Shown in pieces: positions 7,613-13,619 of a DNA stretch of 16,866 nucleotides. The DNA lies in assembly GCA_938021445.1 (NCBI GenBank), contig CALIGR010000029.1:1-16866 (forward strand), in the 5' to 3' direction. Source of the DNA: an uncultured Candidatus Altimarinota bacterium (GTDB lineage: Bacteria; Patescibacteriota; Gracilibacteria; UBA4473). The stretch's first letter is position 1. Every line of letters begins with the position of its first letter. The translations under genes were made by a program, and so were the position numbers. The notes beneath the pieces were generated by a model. The model was not told the origin of the DNA, did not search any database, and saw only the letters and a program-made list of their open reading frames with translations.

Positions 7613-8146
7613 ATGGCCGAAGGCGAACCAATAAAATCAATTCTACATGAATCACACTTGCTCATATTTGCGTTTGAGATAGCCAAGTACATCTTTTTTC
7701 TCCTAGGTGGTGGCTTTTTGATCTGGCTGATAAAGGGGAATTGGCGGTTCTACAAAAACATAAGACGTCCAGTAATAATGTTTGCCCCAGCTGATGCAGA
7801 ATTTAAACAGGAGTTTATAGATCTTAGGCTTTTCATTGAAGATACTAAGACATTTAAAGTCCCAGAAAGCCCTTCTGCTACCACATCCTGCGATAGAATA
7901 AGTGACCATTCCGTTATTATTCTAGCCTTTGATAATCAGCGACAAAACTGGAAAAAGATTTTCGAGAAAGCTGCTCAAAAAAATGTTCCAATCATAATCT
8001 ATACCTTTGGCAATAACCGAGTTGAAGACAAAGAAATGAAAGAAATAAGTCAAAACTACGCATATTATACATATGCACAAAACAGGCTCAGTCTAATTAA
8101 TTGTTTATATACAACCCTAGCAACCTTTAACTCTTACGCAAAATAA
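7613..8146 (+). CDS. Putative CBASS membrane effector: one transmembrane helix plus Rossmann/TIR-like domain
   Basis: The 177-aa product has a hydrophobic helix at about residues 16-40 (FFLLGGGFLIWLI), a basic membrane-proximal stretch (KGNWRFYKNIRR), then a soluble alpha/beta domain. The strands RPVIMFAP (52-59), HSVIILAF (99-106) and VPIIIYTFG (125-133) alternate with helices, as in TIR, STING-related or other flavodoxin-like folds. No catalytic Glu or other enzyme motif is clear, so it may sense a nucleotide rather than hydrolyse NAD. It is first in the operon and its TAA directly abuts the ATG of the CD-NTase, so the two are translationally coupled. In CBASS the gene beside the CD-NTase is usually the effector that kills the infected cell, often by membrane damage. 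That role here is inferred from position. I cannot name the family. Confidence 0.75.
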   Translation: MAEGEPIKSILHESHLLIFAFEIAKYIFFLLGGGFLIWLIKGNWRFYKNIRRPVIMFAPADAEFKQEFIDLRLFIEDTKTFKVPESPSATTSCDRISDHSVIILAFDNQRQNWKKIFEKAAQKNVPIIIYTFGNNRVEDKEMKEISQNYAYYTYAQNRLSLINCLYTTLATFNSYAK

Positions 8147-9166
8147 ATGTCCGACCAGAACAAATGGCTTCGAAACTTCGTTGTTAACAATCTGAATATT
8201 GACGACCAGGAAATAAGTTTAGCTAGTGAAAAATATACCGAAGTTGATGACATTTTAGAGGGCCATACATTCTTAAATGGATCAAGGGCTAGGCATACTG
8301 CCACAAAACCATTAAATGATATTGATATATTCTGGATCCTAGACAGCAAGTCAGAAACGCTCCAAAAGAGTTTGATAGGGCAAGATCAAGTGGATATAGA
8401 AACAATTTTAGACGATCTAGAAAAACATCTTTCTAATCACTACCGAAACACATCTGCAAAGATTATAAAAGGAGCTCACTCTGTTGGGATTTATTTCTAC
8501 GGAGATCGTGAAAAATTTTCAGCTGACATTGTTCCTGCAATTCCTCAAGAAGATGGTCGATTTAAAATTCCTCAGACTGGCCACATGTCGGTAAGAAGCA
8601 GAAGAAAACACTATGAAGCTAGAAGCTTAGAAGATTTAGAATGGATATTCTCTCATCCGAAAGCCTACATCAAAGAGTGTCAAGAATTAGATCAAGCTAC
8701 AGACGGAAATTTTCGCCACGCTGTTCGTATTGTTAAAGCCTGGAGACGTTGTGTTAAAAAATCAGATGACCGAATCAAACTAAAATCATTCCACTTAGAG
8801 TGCGTAATTGCTGAAATATTTAAGAATAATCAAGACTTTAGTTGTTTAGATGCGGTCGAATATTTCTTTAAAAACCTAGAATTTGAATACCTCCAATCGC
8901 CAAAAATCCCAGATAAAGCGGGAGGACGAAACATTGATGACTACATCTTAGAAGACTCCGAGTTTAGTCTTGCTCCTATAAAACCCTTTTTAGCACAAGC
9001 AGTAGCTTTAGTATCAAGAATTTCTACTAGTACCAAAGAGACTGACCTCATTGCTCTTGCTGAAAAATTAACTCTTTCTGTTACATCGACTAGAACGGAG
9101 CCATTAACAGCCACTGAAATAAAGCCAGTAAGTCGCCCATACTCAAATACTAATGGAAATTTCTGA
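8147..9166 (+). CDS. CD-NTase (cGAS/DncV-like cyclic oligonucleotide synthase), CBASS
   Basis: The 339-aa protein carries the nucleotidyltransferase signature of SMODS/CD-NTase enzymes. GS at residues 45-46 in HTFLNGSRARHT is followed by the metal-binding pair D58 and D60 in LNDIDIFWIL, with the third acidic residue probably D127 in FSADIVPAI. A helical C-terminal half follows (HAVRIVKAWRR near 192-202). Such enzymes make cyclic di- or trinucleotides from NTPs in phage-infected cells; which one cannot be read from the sequence. The gene starts directly after the effector stop and its last 14 nt overlap the E2 gene. The protein ends in a flexible tail, SRPYSNTNGNF, the kind of C-terminus that an E2 would conjugate. 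The penultimate-region Gly is followed by Asn-Phe rather than being terminal. Confidence 0.9.
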   Translation: MSDQNKWLRNFVVNNLNIDDQEISLASEKYTEVDDILEGHTFLNGSRARHTATKPLNDIDIFWILDSKSETLQKSLIGQDQVDIETILDDLEKHLSNHYRNTSAKIIKGAHSVGIYFYGDREKFSADIVPAIPQEDGRFKIPQTGHMSVRSRRKHYEARSLEDLEWIFSHPKAYIKECQELDQATDGNFRHAVRIVKAWRRCVKKSDDRIKLKSFHLECVIAEIFKNNQDFSCLDAVEYFFKNLEFEYLQSPKIPDKAGGRNIDDYILEDSEFSLAPIKPFLAQAVALVSRISTSTKETDLIALAEKLTLSVTSTRTEPLTATEIKPVSRPYSNTNGNF

Positions 9167-9863
9167 AAATGATGAGTTATGGCTTCAGGCAAACCAACCG
9201 CAGCTTCAGATTATAAAAAACAAATCTGATTGGATTATTATCGGTGGACTGCATGTGGAGGCAATTTTCGATAAGGAGAAAAATTCCTATAAATTAGGTC
9301 GTTATACAGCAACAAATGAAGATTTGTATTTCAACAAAGATTTTTCTATTCAAATAGAATCATCTTCATCGATGGGGCTTCCAAAGGTTCAAGAGCTATC
9401 TGGCGAACTAGAAAGAATCAGCTCAAGTCTTGGTAAAAGTAAATTCGATATGCATAGAAATCCAGACGATTCAATTTGTTTGGCAGGAACATTTGATGCT
9501 TATCTTTTTCTGGAAAGTAATAAAACTATTGTCGATTTCATACAAGAGTTAATTATTCCTTTTTTCTACGACCAGCTCTATTTTGAAAAGTTTTCAGAAT
9601 GGCCAAGAGGCGAGTATCAACATGGCTTACTTGGACAAATAGAAAACTTTGGGAAAATATCCCAAACTCATCAAAACAGCTTTGCTCCTTGGCTTATAGG
9701 TGCAATAAAGACTCAAAAAAACATGAAGGTTGTTGAAGCATTAACTAGGAAAAAAGGTGTTAAAGGAACAATTCCTTGTTTGTGCGGTAGCGGGAAAATA
9801 ATAAGAAAGTGCCACAATGATCTGTTTAAAGGATTATGGGCACTTGAGAAGTATGTGAGATAG
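9153..9863 (+). CDS. E2-like conjugating protein with C-terminal SEC-C zinc motif, CBASS accessory
   Basis: The 236-aa protein matches the eukaryotic E2 core in pattern. A beta-meander is followed by GLPKVQEL (cf. PPKV of E2s) and then H101-R-N103 through I108-C109-L110, the counterpart of the HPN...ICL signature. C109 is therefore the predicted catalytic Cys. Near the C-terminus C209, C211, C220 and H221 (in IPCLCGSGKIIRKCHN) form a SEC-C zinc-binding motif. In type II CBASS an E2 module joins the C-terminus of the CD-NTase to a target and primes signalling. In the short form E2 stands alone, without E1 or JAB, and none is encoded nearby here. The start overlaps the CD-NTase stop by 14 nt, indicating coupled translation. 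The E2 call rests on motif pattern, not on alignment. Confidence 0.8.
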   Translation: MEISENDELWLQANQPQLQIIKNKSDWIIIGGLHVEAIFDKEKNSYKLGRYTATNEDLYFNKDFSIQIESSSSMGLPKVQELSGELERISSSLGKSKFDMHRNPDDSICLAGTFDAYLFLESNKTIVDFIQELIIPFFYDQLYFEKFSEWPRGEYQHGLLGQIENFGKISQTHQNSFAPWLIGAIKTQKNMKVVEALTRKKGVKGTIPCLCGSGKIIRKCHNDLFKGLWALEKYVR

Positions 9864-9880
9864 TTCCACAGATAAGACTG

Positions 9881-9909
9881 TTTACATAAATTATTAAACG
9901 CAGTATATT
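9881..9909 (+). promoter_or_regulatory. Promoter for the structured RNA / following gene
   Basis: TTTACA (9881-9886), a 17-nt spacer and TATATT (9904-9909) lie just after the E2 gene. The predicted start near 9916 gives a transcript that enters the folded region at 9941-10046. Confidence 0.6.
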
Positions 9910-9915
9910 TGTCTC

Positions 9916-10052
9916 GCACTTTACTACCGTTTTTTAATAGCTTTGGGCTTTTTGAGTCCTGATACTACCCGTAAAGATGGGGCGATTTCTCGTCTTCTCG
10001 GGTATCCGCAAGGCTATACGTAGTAAGGTGCAACGAAAGTCGCCCCTTTTTT
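9916..10052 (+). ncRNA. Candidate structured small RNA or attenuator leader
   Basis: Between a promoter and a T-run the RNA can form two neighbouring hairpins. The first pairs CTTTGGG (9941-9947) with CCCGTAAAG (9968-9976, GT bulged). The second pairs GGGGCGATTTC (9979-9989) with GAAAGTCGCCCC (10035-10046, one bulged G). Inside the second sits GTATCC, a GCAA tetraloop and GG-CT-ATAC (10002-10019). GATAC in the first loop (9961-9965) could also pair with GTATC of the inner hairpin, giving a pseudoknot or alternative fold. I cannot match it to a known riboswitch or ribozyme. It may be an independent RNA of about 137 nt or a leader controlling the gene at 10072. A 27-codon frame (ATG 9977, TAA 10058) also runs through it. 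Confidence 0.5.
9979..10052 (+). terminator. Terminator-like long stem with U-tract
   Basis: The GC-rich outer stem (7 bp, GGGGCGA with TCGCCCC, extended by 4 bp past a bulge) is immediately followed by six T residues (10047-10052). It should end the upstream RNA and any readthrough from the CBASS operon. The 45-nt structured apical part is much larger than in an ordinary terminator. The next gene starts 19 nt later. Confidence 0.55.
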
Positions 10053-10071
10053 GTATTTAACCCAAATCTCT

Positions 10072-10548
10072 ATGAAGACTCTTGAAAAATTACTTAAAAT
10101 CGCTGGTCTAGGCTTCCTAGGACTAATGCTACTAACTCTAGCTGTCGGCTTCTTTATGACGAAGACAACCTCTCCGGAAGAATACGCTAGTAGTAAAATC
10201 GAATCTCAAAAAAGGTCAGCTATAGCTAAAGATGAAAAAGCAAAGGCTCAAGTTGAGAAAGAGATTCTTAAAGCAAAGAAAGAGTTTGAAGACAATTTAT
10301 ATAGCTACGAATTAACAGCCCGAGTTTGTGCTCAAGGTTATATTGAAAGCATGTTATCACCAAAACCTGCTAAGTTTCCTTTAAAAGAAGCCACTTACGA
10401 TAAAGAGCGAGACCTCTTCCGAATCTTTAGTTATGTAGATACCGTTAATAATTTCAATGCCCCTATTCGCCAAAATTACTATTGTGAAATATCAGGCATA
10501 GATTTAGAAACTTCTCTTTGTGCTAAAACAGAATGTGTTTGGCAATAG
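10072..10548 (+). CDS. Membrane-anchored protein with coiled coil and small Cys-containing C-terminal domain
   Basis: The 158-aa product has one N-terminal membrane helix (about residues 7-29) and a charged Lys/Glu/Ala-rich helix likely to be a coiled coil (38-75). The C-terminal domain follows the pattern C...YIESMLSPKPAKFP...FRIFSYVDTVNNFNAPIRQNYYCEI. This resembles a widespread small domain with a 'LKSPSTAKFP ... V.SYVD..NSFGA' pattern of unknown function, found in many bacterial and phage-borne proteins. With an N-in helix the C-terminal domain would lie outside the membrane. I chose the ATG at 10072; the in-frame TTG at 10051 lies in the T-run of the preceding stem and is unlikely. No specific role can be given. 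Confidence 0.75.
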   Translation: MKTLEKLLKIAGLGFLGLMLLTLAVGFFMTKTTSPEEYASSKIESQKRSAIAKDEKAKAQVEKEILKAKKEFEDNLYSYELTARVCAQGYIESMLSPKPAKFPLKEATYDKERDLFRIFSYVDTVNNFNAPIRQNYYCEISGIDLETSLCAKTECVWQ

Positions 10549-10552
10549 GGTT

Positions 10553-10580
10553 TTGATGTAAAGTTTTACACCTGTATACT
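10553..10580 (+). promoter_or_regulatory. Promoter with a perfect 14-bp palindrome in its spacer
   Basis: TTGATG (10553-10558), a 16-nt spacer and TATACT (10575-10580) make a promoter. TGTAAAGTTTTACA (10557-10570), a 6+2+6 perfect inverted repeat, fills the spacer and is well placed to be a repressor site. The start of transcription near 10587 would fall on the start codon of the next gene, so the mRNA is probably leaderless. Confidence 0.55.
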
Positions 10581-10588
10581 TCTGAGTG

Positions 10589-10906
10589 ATGTACAACCTC
10601 ATGAATTATTCAGATAGAGCTTTAATTTTCCTGGTTTTACTATTGCGAAATTCGAGTGAAATCAATTCCGAGCTAAATCTTAACTTTGGCTTTCTACAGG
10701 CTGTTTTTAGCAGCCTTAGTAGCTATGAAATTTTTTCAGCACTAGAAGATCTTTCTGATGAAAAATTAATTGAAGCTGTGGTTTTTCATGAACCGCAAAA
10801 AATTGTTGAAACTGAACAAAAAACATCATTCACAGATGTTAATGTGATAATAGATGAGCCCTTTATAAAAGTTCCCAAACGCCGACTAATTGAGAACAAG
10901 TCTTAA
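10589..10906 (+). CDS. Hypothetical protein, 105 aa
   Basis: The product begins with a helical, hydrophobic-rich segment (YSDRALIFLVLLLRNSSEI) and has further short helices with a LSSYEIFSALEDLSDEKLIEAVV stretch. This is the texture of a winged-helix or other small helical DNA-binding domain. The C-terminus is polar and ends in basic PKRRLIENKS. The start is ATG at 10589 (a GTG at 10586 is also in frame), 9 nt after a -10 box. It overlaps the next gene by 17 nt in a different frame. The family is not recognised. It may be a regulator of the integrative element, by analogy of place only. Confidence 0.6.
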   Translation: MYNLMNYSDRALIFLVLLLRNSSEINSELNLNFGFLQAVFSSLSSYEIFSALEDLSDEKLIEAVVFHEPQKIVETEQKTSFTDVNVIIDEPFIKVPKRRLIENKS

Positions 10907-11702
10907 TAATATTAAAACTAGTGAATATAACTCATTAAAAGTTTCTGATGATAAAGAGCTAGCAAACATAAACATCTCTCTGAAAGTTAATCAGGAAAAA
11001 CTAAAACACCAGCTGAACACTATGGTTCGAGACTGGGATTCTGGAAAAATCAAGGTTTCTGACAAGAGTGCAAAAACAATATGGCAAAAACAAATTATCA
11101 AAGATAAGCTGATTGAATTAAGACAGAAATATAAGGACGAAGATATTTATATAGAAAACAACTCATCGTTAGAACTAGACTTTATTTTTGGGCTGCTTCA
11201 CTTGGAATATATGAGAGCTGTAAAAATTAAAAAATTGGTACTAAGTGAAAGTTCTGAAAACTCCATTAATACTTATGGAGTAAATTTAGAAATTCTAAAA
11301 AAAGACTACTTTCATAACCAAAAAACAGCCGCTCAAGCAGAAAATTCAATACGAAATGACCAGATAAAACCTTATGAATACAAGAGTCCTAACGGGAATC
11401 TGATTATATTAAACTATGACCAATTAGAGAAAACGACTTGTGGAAATATTTACCATAACAAAAAGCCAAGCAAATACTTAGAACCCAATCATAAAAATTT
11501 TTTAGCTTGCTTTCTAGAGAAGGGAAAAGGTGTTTCTATTAATTACTTAGAAATTGAGGAGTTTGTGGGGAACGACTGGGGTCAAAAAGCGACTCACAAC
11601 AAAAATAAGCATCTTCACGATGCAAAATATGAAATCAACCAATTATTTGATGAAGAAATAATATTAAGGGGAGATCGACAGGAAAGTTATAAATTAGCCT
11701 AA
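10890..11702 (+). CDS. Hypothetical protein, 270 aa, starting with TTG
   Basis: The frame is open from a TTG at 10890, directly after an in-frame TAA; no ATG occurs until about residue 45. It begins 14 nt before the stop codon of the preceding gene, so it is probably translated by coupling. A +1 frameshift fusing the two would also be possible. The product is charged and mostly helical. Its C-terminal third (from about residue 200: NHKNFLACFLEKGKGVSINYLEIEEFV, ending in DEEIILRGDRQESYKLA) looks like a winged-helix domain in which a beta wing closes the protein. No catalytic motif or family is recognised. Confidence 0.7.
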   Translation: MRTSLNNIKTSEYNSLKVSDDKELANINISLKVNQEKLKHQLNTMVRDWDSGKIKVSDKSAKTIWQKQIIKDKLIELRQKYKDEDIYIENNSSLELDFIFGLLHLEYMRAVKIKKLVLSESSENSINTYGVNLEILKKDYFHNQKTAAQAENSIRNDQIKPYEYKSPNGNLIILNYDQLEKTTCGNIYHNKKPSKYLEPNHKNFLACFLEKGKGVSINYLEIEEFVGNDWGQKATHNKNKHLHDAKYEINQLFDEEIILRGDRQESYKLA

Positions 11703-11741
11703 GAATCTCCCCTAGATATACATTTTTTCTCCCCTAAAAAG

Positions 11742-11786
11742 AAAGCTCTATAAAAGTCTTTTTAAAGGGGCTTTTTAGAGCTTTTT
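11742..11786 (+). terminator. Intrinsic terminator after the 270-aa gene
   Basis: AAGCTCTATAAAAG (11743-11756) pairs with CTTTTTAGAGCTT (11771-11783), a 13-bp stem with one bulge. It is followed by a T-run to 11786. The A-rich 5' side could serve weakly on the other strand. Upstream lie two direct copies of TCTCCCCTA (11706-11714 and 11728-11736). The first can also pair with AGGGGAGAT at 11667-11675 at the end of the gene. Confidence 0.7.
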
Positions 11787-11795
11787 AAGCCTTGA

Positions 11796-11836
11796 AAAGT
11801 TGGGGACCTAGCCCGAGATTGGCCCGAGATCAACTT
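11796..11836. repeat. Short tandem repeat inside an inverted repeat
   Basis: GCCCGAGAT occurs twice (11811-11819 and 11822-11830) with an 11-bp period, one helical turn. The pair is framed by the inverted repeat AAGTTG / CAACTT (ending at 11836). It lies directly upstream of the 60-aa gene and could be a protein-binding site. Confidence 0.4.
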
Positions 11837-11850
11837 GCCATTCTGGAGCC

Positions 11851-12033
11851 ATGCAATTAGCTCCTGAGGCAATTACAGAACTTCAACAACTCTGCAAAGA
11901 GTTGGGTATTTCTGTGAGTGTGCCAATGTTAGAGCTTGGAGATGAAATAATAAAACTCTCCGCTCTTTCCATGGGAGACTCAACGGTTGTCCCATGTTCT
12001 AAAGAGGAATGGGATCGGGCTAATTCATCCTGA
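11851..12033 (+). CDS. Small helical protein, 60 aa
   Basis: The product (starting MQLAPEAITELQQLCKELGI) has an amphipathic N-terminal helix, a short turn, then a second helix (LELGDEIIKLSAL) and a polar tail. The pattern 'EAI-x-EL-x2-L...G-I...LG-x2-I-x-KL' resembles small proteins often found ahead of serine recombinases in Patescibacteria elements; this comparison is from memory. GGAG two bases before the ATG can act as a ribosome-binding site. The gene stands between a terminator and the ATPase promoter. Its function is unknown. Confidence 0.6.
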   Translation: MQLAPEAITELQQLCKELGISVSVPMLELGDEIIKLSALSMGDSTVVPCSKEEWDRANSS

Positions 12034-12052
12034 GTTTTTCACTTTGGGCTCT

Positions 12053-12082
12053 TTGACATACCGGAAATTTAAAAACTATTAT
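12053..12082 (+). promoter_or_regulatory. Promoter of the ATPase gene
   Basis: A perfect -35 box TTGACA (12053-12058), an 18-nt spacer and TATTAT (12077-12082) precede the ATG at 12098. Transcription should start near 12089, leaving a leader of only about 9 nt with no Shine-Dalgarno sequence. Confidence 0.65.
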
Positions 12083-12097
12083 TAACTAATTTAAAAA

Positions 12098-13477
12098 ATG
12101 AAATTTAAAAAAATTAGCCCTAGTCAGCATTTTGAGTCTGACTGGGCTTGTACAAACATTACCGAAGAATCTTGTAAAAAAGGTTCACTTATCACTGAAA
12201 ATTATCTGATCACTTCTGGTCGAGAAAAAATACCAATAAATTTAGAAAACCTTGGTCAACGAGGATTAATTCTAAATCGTGAAGTATCGTCAAACCATGC
12301 TTGGCCTTTAGAATCTGTTAAAAGTTTCTTAGAGGATGAATCTGTGGCAAATCTTGATGAATTATACAAAGCGATTCGACACAAGATGCAATCTTTGATC
12401 ATATTTGAAGACGAAAGACTCTTTGATCTCATAACTTGTTGGATTATTGGAACCTACTTTCATCGACTGATGCCTGCCTTTCCTTATCTTCATTTCCAAG
12501 GGAATGCTGGGTGTGGAAAAACCAAGGTCTTAAGCATTATTGCTCAGTTAGCCTTTCGGGCTGAACACTGCATTAATAGTTCGGCAGCGGCTACGACAAG
12601 GCTCATTCATAAAAATCACTCTACCTGCTGTATTGATGAAGTTGAACACTTAAAACGAGGTGAGGACAATCAAACTCTGGTCTCTATGTTTAACTCTGGT
12701 TACAAGTATGGAGCGGTGATTAAAAAGTGTGAGACCATAAATAAATCGATTCAAATCGTTGAATTTGACGCTTACTCTCCGAAAGTTTTCGGAGGAATAG
12801 GGGCGATTCACTCGGTTTTAACCACTCGTTGTATCCCAATCATTATGCCTCCAATAAAAGTGATTGAAAGATCAATATTACACACCGAAGTTGATTTTAA
12901 TGACAAGTCTTGGGATGAAATCCGAGGCCATTTGTATCACCTGATGCTTCTTAATTTTAAGGAAGTCAGGCAAACCTATAAAGAACTAGATTTGCCTATC
13001 GATAATCTAAATCCTCGGGATTGGGAACTATGGAGACCCATATTCACCATTGCTAAAAGCTTAAGAGGTTCTGTAGTTGAAGAGAACTTAATAGCTCTTA
13101 TGCAGGACATCAAACAACTCAAAGACTCTAATAATGATGATAAAGAATTCCAAGTGGCACTCCTTGAGTGTCTTCTTGAACTAATAGAAAAATACCCTGA
13201 AGACAAAGGTATTTTCCCTGTACAAGTGATTGAAAACTACCTTTGCTCTCAGAGTGGGAGAGAAGAATTTCGATTCATGCAAGACCGAAAAAGCAATCGA
13301 TGGATTGGATTTAATCTTAAGCGTTTAGGTGTTATTACCCAAAATGCTCAGCCAATTCGTATTATGGGAGAGACAAAAAGATGCTTCACCCTTAATAGAG
13401 ATTTAATCGATAAACGATTGGATGCACTCGCTCCAAAAACCGAAGAGTCTGTTACTAAAGATGATTTAGTCTTTTAA
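12098..13477 (+). CDS. P-loop ATPase of the integrative element (helicase-like)
   Basis: The 459-aa protein has a Walker A motif GNAGCGKT at residues 135-142, with FPYLHFQ as the preceding strand. Walker B is TCCIDEVE (D180, E181). A segment LTTRCIPIIM near 245 could hold a sensor/arginine-finger Arg. The C-terminal part (about 330-450) is helical, with a possible winged-helix DNA-binding region. The arrangement resembles the superfamily-3/D5-like or DUF3631-type ATPases encoded by phages and integrative elements, which unwind or load DNA during element replication. There is no primase domain. It has its own promoter and lies 142 bp upstream of the recombinase. The exact family is uncertain. 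Confidence 0.75.
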   Translation: MKFKKISPSQHFESDWACTNITEESCKKGSLITENYLITSGREKIPINLENLGQRGLILNREVSSNHAWPLESVKSFLEDESVANLDELYKAIRHKMQSLIIFEDERLFDLITCWIIGTYFHRLMPAFPYLHFQGNAGCGKTKVLSIIAQLAFRAEHCINSSAAATTRLIHKNHSTCCIDEVEHLKRGEDNQTLVSMFNSGYKYGAVIKKCETINKSIQIVEFDAYSPKVFGGIGAIHSVLTTRCIPIIMPPIKVIERSILHTEVDFNDKSWDEIRGHLYHLMLLNFKEVRQTYKELDLPIDNLNPRDWELWRPIFTIAKSLRGSVVEENLIALMQDIKQLKDSNNDDKEFQVALLECLLELIEKYPEDKGIFPVQVIENYLCSQSGREEFRFMQDRKSNRWIGFNLKRLGVITQNAQPIRIMGETKRCFTLNRDLIDKRLDALAPKTEESVTKDDLVF

Positions 13478-13479
13478 CC

Positions 13480-13586
13480 GTTACTTTTCAGTAACACTCA
13501 AAACTTAGTCCTACAAACCAAATCAGCGTTTTGTAACGCTGTAACGCTAGCTTGAACCTCCCCTGCATGGGGGGCTCCCAAAGCTA
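13480..13586. repeat. Cluster of hairpins and direct repeats ahead of the recombinase gene
   Basis: Three compact inverted repeats occur within 107 bp: GTTACT-TTTC-AGTAAC (13480-13495), AGCGTT-TTGT-AACGCT (13525-13540), and CTCCCC-TGCAT-GGGGGG (13558-13574). The third is nested in TAGCTT...AAGCTA (13548-13586). GTAACGCT is also tandemly duplicated with no gap (13533-13548). The first could help end the ATPase transcript, although no U-tract follows it. The rest may be operator or recombinase-binding sites. Confidence 0.5.
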
Positions 13587-13619
13587 AAATATTTTTTACT
13601 ATATAAAACGAATTTTATC

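Noticed and set aside
9955..10040. Hammerhead-like pieces (CTGATAC and CGAAAG)
   Set aside because: The core would need CTGATGA; the sequence departs from it and the three-stem layout cannot be formed.
9950..10046. Resemblance to a twister-sister ribozyme (CCGCAAGG and GGTGCAA segments)
   Set aside because: The CCGCAAGG is better explained as a GCAA-capped hairpin, the second segment lacks its flanking stem, and no cleavage-strand motif lies opposite.
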